Shown one piece after another: positions 33,131 through 45,400 of a stretch of DNA of 64,000 bases. The DNA is from Larix kaempferi (Eukaryota > Streptophyta > Pinopsida > Pinales > Pinaceae). Positions within the stretch are counted from its first letter, which is position 1, and every line of letters begins with the position of its first letter. The stretch lies in contig BSBM01001662.1 of the NCBI GenBank assembly GCA_027924585.1, forward strand, positions 1,798,001-1,862,000. Reading direction: 5' to 3'. The translations under genes and the position numbers were made by a program. The notes below the pieces were generated by a model. The model did no database searches. It was not told where the DNA came from and was given only the letters and a program-made list of their open reading frames with translations.

Positions 33131-36100
33131 GGTATGAGACATAAACAACAAAAAAAAAATAGGGCTTGGCCTATCGGCCGGCCCTGTTCAACGTTGATAG
33201 CACAGAGCGGCCGACTACGACGACAACCAGTCCCTCGACCGAGTGTCCGCAACCAACACAGACCGCCACGCACACCCACGTCCACCCATTTCCACCCACG
33301 TCGCCATGGATTCAAATTCTCGAGGTAAGTGGGATTTCAACCACTTCTTTAATTTGTTTTTCAAAAAACCTTAAATTTGTTTTTTGTTTTGAAACAAATT
33401 CCCAAATTTTATTTTTTTTGTTTTGTTATTTGTTTTGAAAAAAATCTTTAAATTTGATTTGGTTTGTATGAAAAAATTGGTGTTTAAATCATAGATTTAA
33501 TTTAGTTTTTATAAATTTGTGAAATCACCATTGAAACCAAACCACAATTGAAAGTAAAACCACTATTGAAACCAAACCAAAAACCATTCAAACCAAAACA
33601 AAAACCGTTCCAAAACATTTTTTTGTTTTAAATTTATGTTCTATTTATTTTTTTCAATTATTAGTATTTTTGTTTATGTCAACTGGTAGCATTTCACCGC
33701 ATAAATGCTACCGGTTTTATTTTAAAATGTGTTTTGACAAGCAGGAATGCTGCCCGTTTTTTTTCAATCCTCTGAGAACGCCAAGAGGATTGAAAAAAAA
33801 TAATCATATTAGGTTGTCGGTTTAATATTTTCAATATTAAACCATTAACATTGAATATTTTTAATATGATTTTATTAATATCTATTAATATTTTTTAAAT
33901 TGAACTAGACTTTTTAGATTTTATATATATAATATTTATATGCACTTATTTAGATTATATATGTTTGTACTTGATTTTATACATAATATTGTTTAGTGTA
34001 AGTTTATATGTATAGTCTAATCTCCTTCTTGTTTAGTGTGAGTTTATATGTATAATCTAATCTCCTTGTGATTCATATAACTCACATCAATAACATTTTT
34101 ATTGATTTTTTTAAGTATATAATTTTATATATTTCTTTTGGATATTGTATCAAGATCAGTATTGGATAGTGTTGGACATTGACATTATACAAAGTCATAA
34201 CATTTAATAAATTATTCACAGTATATGATATTGAATAATAATAATAATATTATTATTATAAGTTGATACCATTAATAAAACATTAAACTAATAAATATAT
34301 TACAAATTGATGATAAACATAATTGACACTTTGTTTATATTAAAATATAATTTCTCAATTTATATAACTTCGATAAAAAATAAAATCATCATACAATTAA
34401 AAAAATCATCATACAATAGAAAATAAGATCATCATAGCATCACATTTGAAAAATGGAACTCTTAAATATCCCACTATTTACTATAAACATTAGGTTTAGT
34501 TTCTTTTTTTATTATTATTATTTACTAGAAACCATATTATTTTATTATTTTCTTTTAAATTAATTTTAGTTCATCTTTGAGTTGTAATTGAAATTAAAAA
34601 TAATACTATACATAATTTCTTTATAATTATTCATAAATTTTAAATTCAAAACTATTTTAAATAATTTTTTTTAAAGTAATTTTATTGTTCCATAAATAAT
34701 TTAAACCACTGCTTTGATTTCAAAACACCTCCATTTACTTTAGTTCATGGCTATCTCTTTTACTTGAGCCTTTAATGTTATCGGACTCAAACCATAGGTA
34801 TAATGTTACAACACTCAAACCATAGGTATGGATAATTTCTATGAATATCCCCACATTACACATTCTTAAAATAAGAGTCTTCAATGCTACACGACTCAAA
34901 TCAACACAACTCAAACCATAGGATATGATAATTTCTCTTAACATCCCCACACCACACATTCTTAAGGTAATAGTAACACATAAGATAGACGATGACTTGT
35001 CTCATCATACATGCATTGAAGAGGTTGTTGCTCAATCTCTATTGGACCTGGAAAATCTATCTAGAATAAATGAGTTAAACCCAACCCAAGTATAATATGA
35101 GCCTTCTGATTGGGTGGATTTGAGGTGAAGAAACTAGTATTTAGTTCTCTATAGGAGCACCCAAGTGGGGATAGCATATAGATGGTCTCACAACCCCCCT
35201 TGGGAAATGATAGTTATAATTGCATCACACACAAAGGGAGGATAACATTGAAGGTATAAGGGAGCATACCATGGAAGTGACAATGCTATTAAGAGCCTTC
35301 CTAAGCTTGGGAAAATTAATCCTAAGTGGCATATATTTCAGTATCCCTCATAACAATGATTATTTGGATAGCGCACTCAACATTAATTGTGTACAAGGTA
35401 ATTCTTTTCAAGATAAAGGTAAAACGTTGGAATATATTCCTTTGGTTCTCTATCCTCCAATATCCCAAATTTGAGGTGGAAAAGGGACTTACTTAGTAAA
35501 ACATCTTCAAAACACATGGGATTATGGAACTATAAAAGTTAACCATACTTATATAATTTCGTATCTTTCTCTATTTTCTATAATCCCCCAATGTCATATC
35601 AATTTATAATTATTAAATAACTTTTTACAAATTTCACCATTTTATAATGGAATCTTTTTATTAATAAATAAAAAAATATGCTCTGATTTAATTTTAACTC
35701 CCCTATCCCCAATTATTTACCATTATATTAATTTATAAATTGAAAACATTATATATCACTTGTATGCACTCACTTAGTATTTTCCCATTACTACAATACG
35801 GGGTTGCATTATCATGATTTAGCATCGACTCTTAGTGTTTTCTTCCTTTGAAAATATTTAGTTTTGGATGATGCAAAACATGATGCTAATGGGATTGTAG
35901 TGTTTTGCATCAATGTTGCATCCTTTTTGTGTCATGCATTTTGATGCAGAATTTCTAAAGTGTCGCATTAGTGGAAAAAAAACATGGCATGGAAAGATTC
36001 CTTGCATCATCTAGTATCGTGTTTTGTCACATGTTATTTTAAGAAAATATTCATAGAGTCATTTTTGGAGTCAAAAGCAGGTTTTTGCATCATGTGGCAT

Positions 36101-36841
36101 GGTGCATGAATATAGGCATTGATTTTTTTTGATGGAGTGTCTTTGTTGCATCGTGTTTTCATCTCATTAGTTTCACAGTGCATCGAATTATGAAATAGTT
36201 TAATCAATTTTGTGTCATATTTGCACCATATTAACATTGTTTTACATCAATATCCTTACATGTTAATATTATGCAGGCATCATTATTATTTTTTTGGATT
36301 GTATTAGTGTCATATTACATCACTATGAAAAATTTCCTAAAACACAAGTGTTGATTCATCATTCATCATTGAGAAAACTATGAAACCCATCCCCAAACTA
36401 ACAAATTCTAGAACCACCTACAAGCCCTTAGCCAAAAATGTCGAGCAACCTCATCCCCACTACTCCCACTAGTGTTTGTAACTCCATATCTAAAAAATAA
36501 TTTAGATGTTGGAGTTACATATACTTGGATTGCATTATTATAAAAACTTCATAGTAGTATCATTGGGTCATATTGGATTTTTGTGTACTAGGGGGCAATT
36601 AAATTTTGAAAATCAATTTAAAAAAATCAAATTTTAATTATTAATAACTAAATGTCATTATTAATAGCTAAATGTTGTCTCTCACATTATTTTTATTTTT
36701 TAAACAATAATTTTGGTTATAAATAACATGTATGAGATGTGTATTTATAGTATATTCTTATATATTTGATTAAAACTATCATATATAAGAAGTCTACTCC
36801 TGTATTATTTGTATTGGATTTTTCCATTACATATTTTTCCC

Positions 36842-36943
36842 ATATGTATTTGTATCCATACTAGTAGTGCAATTATGCTACTATGGTAAAAATATGTATT
36901 TGTATCCATACTCGTAGTGCAATTATGCTACTATGGTAAAAAC
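36842..36943. repeat. 50-bp tandem duplication
   Basis: ATATGTATTTGTATCCATAC and the following 30 bases occur twice with one mismatch, inside gene A intron 1. Confidence 0.9.
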
Positions 36944-37122
36944 TATCTGAAAGTGGCCTTGGTAGTACATAGGAATTATAATGAGTATAATCATCACCAT
37001 CATGTTGGATTTCCATAAACTGTGTTGCTTATAAAATAAGATTAACAATTTGCTCAGCCTCAATAGCCAATATTGGAGTTGTTGGTTGAGTTACTATAAT
37101 TAGAAAACAAATTATACTTTCA

Positions 37123-37294
37123 GGGTTGGAATTTGATGGAAAAAATGCTTGTCATGGACCATTTTGCCCCCATCAAATTAGTATGACTAGTGGAAATTTT
37201 TTGCAAGTTCCAAGGTTGGAATTTGATGGACAAAATGCTTGTCATGGGCCATTTGCCCCATCAAATTAGTATGACTAGTGGAATTTTTTCCAAG
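37123..37294. repeat. About 83-bp tandem duplication
   Basis: GGTTGGAATTTGATGG and AATTAGTATGACTAGTGGAA each occur twice, inside gene A intron 1. Confidence 0.85.
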
Positions 37295-37513
37295 TTCCTA
37301 CAGTGGATGCAAAACTTCGGTGGTAGATATTTAATTGACATTTGTTTGGTTTGACATTTGATATTTGATAGTGGAGGGAAGTACTCTAATGGTACCATGT
37401 TAAGAATTCTATATATACTTTGAATTTACATTATCACAATCACTTAATTTAATTTAATTTGCAGTTGGTTAACATCTTACAAATTAAGTGCCACTAACTG
37501 CATAAGCTACGAG

Positions 37514-37546
<33 letters not shown>
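37514..37546. repeat. (TA)n microsatellite
   Basis: About 16 uninterrupted TA units, inside the first intron of gene A. Confidence 0.95.
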
Positions 37547-37547
<1 letters not shown>

Positions 37548-37799
37548 CCATAAAATAAATATTGCATTGTGTTTGTCTCATTATCCTCCAATCTAAGAAG
37601 ACCATAGTTCTCGTCCACCCCAAATTGTAAAATATAAACACCTATCAATGTATAATCAAATTAATGTCAAAATTGCATCATTGTATCATCAGCTAATTGA
37701 ACTATGAATCATGTTAGTTATGCATCATTATGTTTTTTGTTACATTAGCATCATAGTTATGCATTCATTATGAAGCTCCATCATGGTAAGAGAATGGGA

Positions 37800-38175
37800 G
37801 CTCGAAATTGAAATTGGAAATTGAAATGTAAATTTTAAATTGAAAATGAAAATGATATTGGTATTGGAAATTGCTATTGAAATTGAATTTGAATTTTGAA
37901 ATGAAATTCGAATTGAAAATCGAAAATTGAAATTGAAATGATAAATGAAAATTGACAGTTGGAAATGTAATTAGAATTCAAATCGAAATTGAAACTTGGA
38001 ATTTGAAAATGAAACTTGGAATTGGAAATTGATATTTGAATTTGAATTGTGAAATTTGAAATAGAGTTTGAAATTTGAATTGAATTTGAAATTTGAAATT
38101 TGAAATAGAATTTGAAATTTGAATTTGAATTTTAAATGTGAAATTTGAAAGAGAATTAGAATTAGAAATTGAAAT
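37800..38175. repeat. GAAATTGAAATT-type low-complexity repeat
   Basis: A run of GAAATT and GAATTTG permutations up to the exon 2 acceptor of gene A. Similar sequence fills 40550-42150 and the large intron of gene B. Confidence 0.85.
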
Positions 38176-40246
38176 GTGATGCAGAGAGTTCTGAGGAGAG
38201 ATCTTCACTGCTTCGTGCTCCACGACGCACGAGAGGATTTGACATCGCCCAAGAGGGCGGCCATCGGTAGCGCTCCCATTCACTGAGTGCGGCCACGCCG
38301 GGGTCGGCTGCCGCTGGTGGCAGCAGCAGGAGAGCTAGTGTGTCCATTCATCTCGAAAACATACATGGTGATCCCCAGGTGGGGGATGGGAGGCAAGAAT
38401 CGAGTGCATCAGAGGCATCAGGTGCATATTTTGGATTAGATACATTTTTAGTAAAGTTTTAGTATATAATGCATTGAATTTTAGTTGCAAGTTATAATAT
38501 ATATTTTTGGTAACATTTGTGTTTTAGTTTGGATCGTAGGTGCCCCATCAGGGGGATCATACGACGATGAGGTTGCACGGATCACTCTCAATGATATCAT
38601 TGCCCAGTGAGAGTGGGTGAGTTCATGTGTGTGCACATTGAGGGAGGATTCTCCCACATGTCGGTCTTTATCCATGATGTTATCAGCAGTTGATGAGATG
38701 TTGGCCCTCTACTAGAGGGTGGGACCTCTTAGTGACATTTGGCATCATTCATGCCAGAGGAGGAGACAAAATGTCATTAGGATCCACAAATGGGAGGACT
38801 TCAAAGTCACCATAAGAGGGCATGACATCAAGGGTACTTTGTTTGACATCCCACCTGACCGCCCTTTCGGTCAACCGCTTATATTCAGGGAGTTTAAGTT
38901 GGAGGCCGCTGCACCACATCTATATGATAGATTTGTGGGAGTGTGGGGCATGTTCCCTCACCACGAATCGGTCCCGTTGTACTTTGCAGAACATGTTTAT
39001 GCAGATTTTGTTTTGGACATGCACCCAGATTACACCAACACAGGGTCCCCGTTCTATGGGGCTGGTAGGGGATGCTCCTACCAACGTCCTGGAGCTCAGA
39101 GAGACCCTGCTTCATGCCACCAGCTTCGAGGTTGGTACTGCTTCCAGAAAGGGCAGTTATTAGGTCGGTGGATGTGGCACAATCATCCCAGCTTGCTGCA
39201 GAGGCTAGAGCTGACCTTGCAGACTCGTTGTTCACTGCCATGGGTAGTGTTGTTGTTGCTGCGCATGGAGAGGCATCTAGACCACCCTCTCCACCTACAG
39301 AGCCAGAGATAGAGTATATCCCTAGTGACATGCTCAGGAGTTTTGATTACGAGGCCCTACTGAGGTATGCTGAGTCAGCTTGAGATGCATACTTTCAGTC
39401 GTATCGTAGATCCATCGCTACAGGACAGGTATACTTTTGTACAATTATGTATATATGTTCTTCATGTTACATCATATTATATGTCGTAAATTGAATGGTT
39501 AATAATACTTAAGGGAGTTGTATTATATTGCTCCATGCAGGGAAGCACATTCATGGATCAGCTCTTTGCTAGTGAGCCATCGGTTGGTCCATCCGTTCGT
39601 CCCAACCTGCGAGCGGCAGTAGTCGAGGTAAGTTATAATTTATGTTCTAATTTAATTTGAGTTTATTATTTCCCAGTTTAAATAATTTATGTTTTATTTC
39701 TTAATTTTTGAGATTTTATCTTTTAGATCTTAACTTCAAATGAATTTCAAATTGTACAAGGCAAAGGAAAGGGGGTAGATCCTGATTATGGACATGAGGA
39801 CCGCGAAGGTCCTCACGAGGTAGGTCGAGACAGAGATGTGAGTTTTAATTTGTGTTCCAATTCATGTTATTTAGTCACATTTAGTAAAGTTGATTTTTGT
39901 ACTTTATGTTTCAATTTTTGAATTATAACTTAAATAATGTTAAGTAGTTTTAATTTTTAATAAATCTAACAAGTATTACATGTAATGGAATATTACACAA
40001 GCATCGATACAGGCGGGTGTCAATGTTGCAATGGATTTCACATATGATTGGGATGCAGCTCGAGTACATGTTCCTGTTGAAGGGCCATCTACCCGTATTC
40101 CTACCCAGATCCCGGATATCACCATTGACTCGACATATATGGATGTATTCATTCATGGTTTATTGTTTTAGAGCCAACATTGGTCTACTACACACGAGGG
40201 CGGTCAGAGGGACGACCAAGGGCCTCGTGGGGGTAGTGGCCAATGA

Positions 40247-42463
40247 GTTGATGATCTATACATTTCCATGTTTTGGATATTTTCATATTTTATATATTTT
40301 CATGTTTTGGATGATCTATATATACGTTATCATGTTTTGGATATGGATTTCTATCATTTATACGTAGACTTTTATCATATATGGACTCTTCGATATTTTG
40401 TATATTTTATCATATTGATGTTTTCATGTGTATTTTGTATATGATTTGAAATAGATTGTTTTTTATATTAGATCTGGATATAGTTATTACAGTTACAAAT
40501 TTATGTTTTGTCGTTTCAAATGCAAATTTAATGTGTAGTTACGATTTAGTTCAATTTAAAATGAAAATTTCGACTACATTAGAGAACATCTTCCAAAATT
40601 TAGAATTAAATACATACATTACATTTTAAAATTGAAATTACAATTCCAATTCAATTACAATGTAAAATTTCAAATTTAATGTGTAATTTCAATTGAAAAT
40701 ACAATGTGTTGTTCCAATTTACAAGTTCAATTTCAATTACATTACAATTGCATTTGAAATAAAATTTTAAATTAGAATACATTGTACAATCTAAAATTTA
40801 AATTTTACAATTTTACATTGTATATAGATGTATTTTAAATTCTCAATTGTATTTGAAATCAAAATTTAAAATTAGAATACATTTGAAATTGAAAATTGAA
40901 ATTGACATTTTGCATTATGTTGTCTACACATTACAATTCACTTACAGTTTCCACATTCCAATTCAATTACATGGAAAATTTAATGTGTAATTTCAATTGA
41001 AAATTCAATGTGTTGTTGTATATAAGAATGTTTTTGTCCATTGAGAGTGTGAAATATCCCTTGAGACAAAATTATCTAATTACAAGTTATATAGTATGTA
41101 GGTAATCTTTGTGTTATTTTCTTTTAAGTGTGTGCTCTAATCTAAAGTCATAAAAGTATGGTTTGTTTTCTTGGCAATGGGCATAGCCACCTAGTTAATA
41201 TAAGAAATGAAAATATGTTGATAGCAGATGCTTGTACAACTATGGTAGAAACTATGCTTGTACAACTATTTCATATGGTTTATGTTTTGATGACAAATGG
41301 AGATAATGGCACCATTTGATCCAACTAGGTAAGTTGCATATATGAAGGCATGTGCAAGTTATTACGTTTCCATGTTATTATTACGTTTACGTTTCAACTT
41401 TCATTATTACGTAATCCATGTCTATCAAAAATAAAGGCATGTACAAGTTGTGTTTTGGTTTGATAATTGAGGCTTTTTTATGCAAGCAAGGCCATATAAT
41501 ACTAACTAATTTCTCTCAAAGAGATTCCATGCCTATGCATGCAAAACTGCATGATAAAGATGGTTTTTGATGCATGTAATCCAAAAATTGAGAAGTTTTG
41601 ATGGTTAGAAATTATAGTGAATGTTTGTGAGTTGTGCCAAAAATGGGTATTGTTTGCATGAAAATATATTCAAAGATTACGTGTAAGTGCCCTTTAGTTG
41701 AGTTGTACCCTCTATCTCCTATGTTATATTCCATGTAGCACCAAGTGCCAATATTTTTATTAAATGGAATGAGAAGAGGCAAAAAAAATGGTACTAACTT
41801 CGATATGTTCTTGATAACAAAACTAATTAATTATTGTTGAATGAAACATTTTTTCAATACATTTGTATTTGATAATATTTTTATATAATTGATAATGAAA
41901 TACAATGTAATTGATGATGAAATACAATGAATGGATTATAATGTATAAAATTTTGCAAATTTGAAATCAAAATTTAAAATTAGAATACATTGTACAATTC
42001 AAAATTTAAATTTTACAAGTCCACATTGTATATAGATGCGTTTTAAATTCTCAATTACATTACAATTGTATTTGAATCCAAAATTTAAAATTAGAATGTA
42101 CATTACAATTTAAAATTGAAATTTTACAATTACATTATATTGTCTACACATTACAATTCAATTAAATTATAGTTGAACTATATCTATTATATCTTTAATA
42201 TTGTTTTTAAAGCATCTAAACAAATATTTATAAAAATACTATGGATGAAGTTCATGGAGAATTGACCATACATTCAAGTGTACATTCACATTGGAGCACC
42301 ATGACCCAAATTTCACAAAAGTCTCCCATATAGTATTTGTATTCTTGACATTAAAGCATTTGCAAAAATACATTTATAAAACAACCTCCACAAAAATATC
42401 CAAAAAATATTACACAAGACAACATGAAAACTATGCCAATGATGTAAGTGGCATACATGTAAC
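40247..42463. other. Region between the two convergent genes of transposon E
   Basis: AT-rich, with AATTGAAATT-like low-complexity stretches around 40550-41010 and 41940-42170. No gene seen. Both genes end here, so 3' UTRs and polyadenylation signals should lie in this stretch. Confidence 0.6.
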
Positions 42464-45400
42464 TCATTCATCTGGCCAATGGGTTATAGGAATGCAAGTC
42501 TCCATAATACAATCATGGTCAGCTTCTGTCATCTTCCATCTCTTTGGCTCACCTCTCTTCACCTTGATTTCTATTAGAGGTATCCGAGCTGCCACCACCA
42601 AATGACTGTATTGACATGATATATATTCAGGCATAAAATCTCTGCAATTAATATGAGCACCCTGTTTTTTCACTTATTAAAAAAAGTGTCCCATTAGAAC
42701 CATGTCTCCAGTCTGGTATGTGAAGTCCCCATCTTGGTAGGGTCGCACCAACCTACTCTTTATTTGCATGCACCGCATCAAATAGTATGCCACATTTTCT
42801 TGGTTGTGGGGGGGTGCAATGACAACGAACACATCACCTGCAAGATGCATTACAAATATTATTCAAATGTCCTACGTGCATTTCTACAACATTTGTATAT
42901 GTGTAATATATAATGAACTAATTAACCTAATGAAGACTCTTGTACCTTCCCTAACCATATCAGAAACTCGATCATGATCTAATGAGACCATTGCCTCTTT
43001 AGTGTGCATCTCTTGCCATGTTGGAATTGGATGTGGGCCCTTTGGATTAAGAGAGACATATTTCCATGGTTTGACATATACATAATTTTCACAGTGATCA
43101 AGCCTGCATCCATTTGCATCATTGCAAAAATCACAAAAACATGCATACTTCCTTGTTTCAATGGAAAATATGTCACCCATGTCTTTACTTCGAACAGAAT
43201 GCAATTCCCTCGTACCAGGGATGGTCTCACAATACCACGGAGTGGATCTATTAACATCTCCAAGGGAAACATCCCAAAAGAACCTGCATGGAATTCAGTT
43301 TGTCATATGTAAATTCCTATCGAGTATGTGTTCTTTTGGAAATGATGATATTGAATGTTATTAGCTTATTAATTGAGTTTGGAGTTTATTACTTGCACAC
43401 CGGCCTTGCTTGTTCACGACCTTGATGTCCCAAATGATGTGTGCACCAATCAACTACTTCAGTGGAGCATTTGAGTCGGGTTGCACCATGACTCATTTGG
43501 TACCTCCGAAGTGCTTGTTTCACACATGCACCTACGCCATCATGTTCACCCTTTCCATGCCTTGTCTCAAAAAAGCTCTAGGTGTGTCGGATTCCTGTTT
43601 GTTTGTGAAGACGACTCAACCAATAAAATGAGCATGCCGATTTGAATTGCCCTGCACACCCATCTGACCAAATCTAGTGTTCAGTAAATGATACGCCTCT
43701 CTGCCTGAATGAATCATAAATCAACCTAAAGCAGTGTTGAACGAACAATGTGTCATGCTCACGTTCATCACTAACATAAAAATGGTACTCCTAGATCACT
43801 TCACGTGACTGAGGAGTGCTATCCCTACCATCAATGTTTTCCTGAGCATGTCTGTACAATACATGTACGAAGATAGACACCTAGTCGGAGTGATAGTACT
43901 CACTCTGTATCTCTCTCTGAGGAGCAAAGGTGTAGTTCTCCGCAAAGTCTACCACTGATAAGATTGTGCCCGACTCAAATACCTCACGAGAATGTTTGAA
44001 TTCTGAAGCTTGCCACCTGGACCTATGGGAGTGCTTTATGTATTTATAAATCTGACTTTGAAACTTCTCCATGAAATCTGAAACAGGAATCTCATCATTG
44101 AGCAAGTCGATCCTCTTGGATGGCATAGATGAAGAAGATGTTGGATTCATGGTGACGTACTTGTACCTCTTCCACCTAACAGTGATATCCGATAATCCAT
44201 GGTGTGTTGGATCGATAGGAAAGTTCCTATGGAACAATGTCAAATCACTGCATTCATGGCATTTTCTCCCACCTATACACCTCTTATTGAAAAACACGTG
44301 TTCAGGATTCCTATTGCATAGTATCATACAAATAAAATCTCGCACTGTGTGAGGAGCTAGTACACCGTTCCAGTGCCTTTTGCAAAAATCCAGAAATGTG
44401 TCATAGTATAGTTGAAATTCAACGTGGTACCGACAGCAACAAGGGTTACGAATCGTATTTGGCCTAATATACCACGGTTTCAATTTGTTGAACATGCTAA
44501 ATGATATTTGAACACCAGGATTGGTTTCTTGGAATTCCTCGTAAAGTGCAACTCCCGTCAACTCCATCACATGCTTATAGTGCTCCTAATAAATGCCTCT
44601 GGATAAATGTTGTCGCAGGACATGCTTTCGATCTGGAATAACACGATAATGGATATCCCAAAACTCTATCACCTTCTCTCTAATGCCTGCTGCCATCCTG
44701 CCTCGATAGGGTTCCCTACAAATAAGAGCCCAACAAGCAGCTTCATCATTTTCATCTATCCGGACCCTGAATTTAGTATATTTGAGCAATGTTCTTTTTG
44801 AAACATTAAGCAATGATGCAATTGTTGATACCATTCGATTTCTTGATGTGCTTTGTGCCACAACAGTCGTTGTAATTGCCCTACAAGTAGCTCGGGTATC
44901 ATTGTTTCTTGATTTTCCAAACGAAGATAATGCAGTTCTTACATTTTCTATTGCATTCTCACATGTCTTTTTTGTTTTAACATCTTGAAAACCCAACAAC
45001 TTTGTGGCATGTTTCATTTTTTTTGTTTTATCAACCCATGTAGGATTTGAGCTTGTGCCATCGTTGAATGTTGTTCAAAATATGACTTGATTATGTTATT
45101 GACATGCTCTCTAACTCTCCGACCAGGGATCGAGTTCCCAATATCTTCTTGTGCAGAAACAACTGCACAATCCTCTAGAAAATTTCCACCCATTCCAACC
45201 CCACTGCAACTCCCAATTATACTTTCAATGTGAGAGGGAAAGGTGTCATGTGATGGCCGATCAGGATCATGAGGGGGCACAGGTTCATGTGATTTTTGAT
45301 CACCATGATGTGATTTCTGACCATAATCTCTCCCTACATAACATGTAAGTTAATAAATTGAAAATTGGTTACTTGATAGTTGTGCATTGAACTTTAAAAT

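Larger units (their letters stand above)
33306..40246 (+). pseudogene. Transposon E gene A: six-exon gene of unknown function, decayed
   Basis: Exon 1 is 33306-33324, an ATG in good context (CGCCATGG) with donor GTAAGT. Further exons by splice sites and phase: 38185-38421, 38540-39428, 39541-39627 (donor GTAAGT), 39727 to 39819 or 39837, and 40013-40246. The frame is continuous across every junction, which is strong support. The first intron is about 4.9 kb. The product would be about 520 residues: a Ser/Arg-rich start, a low-complexity Gly/Ala/Ser stretch, then an ordered part with WEDFKVTIRGHDIKGTLFDI and VPLYFAEHVYADFVLDMHPD. I do not recognise a domain. Lesions: stops at 38268, 38608, 38713, 39381 and 40169, and two frameshifts between about 39055 and 39165. 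Confidence 0.7.
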
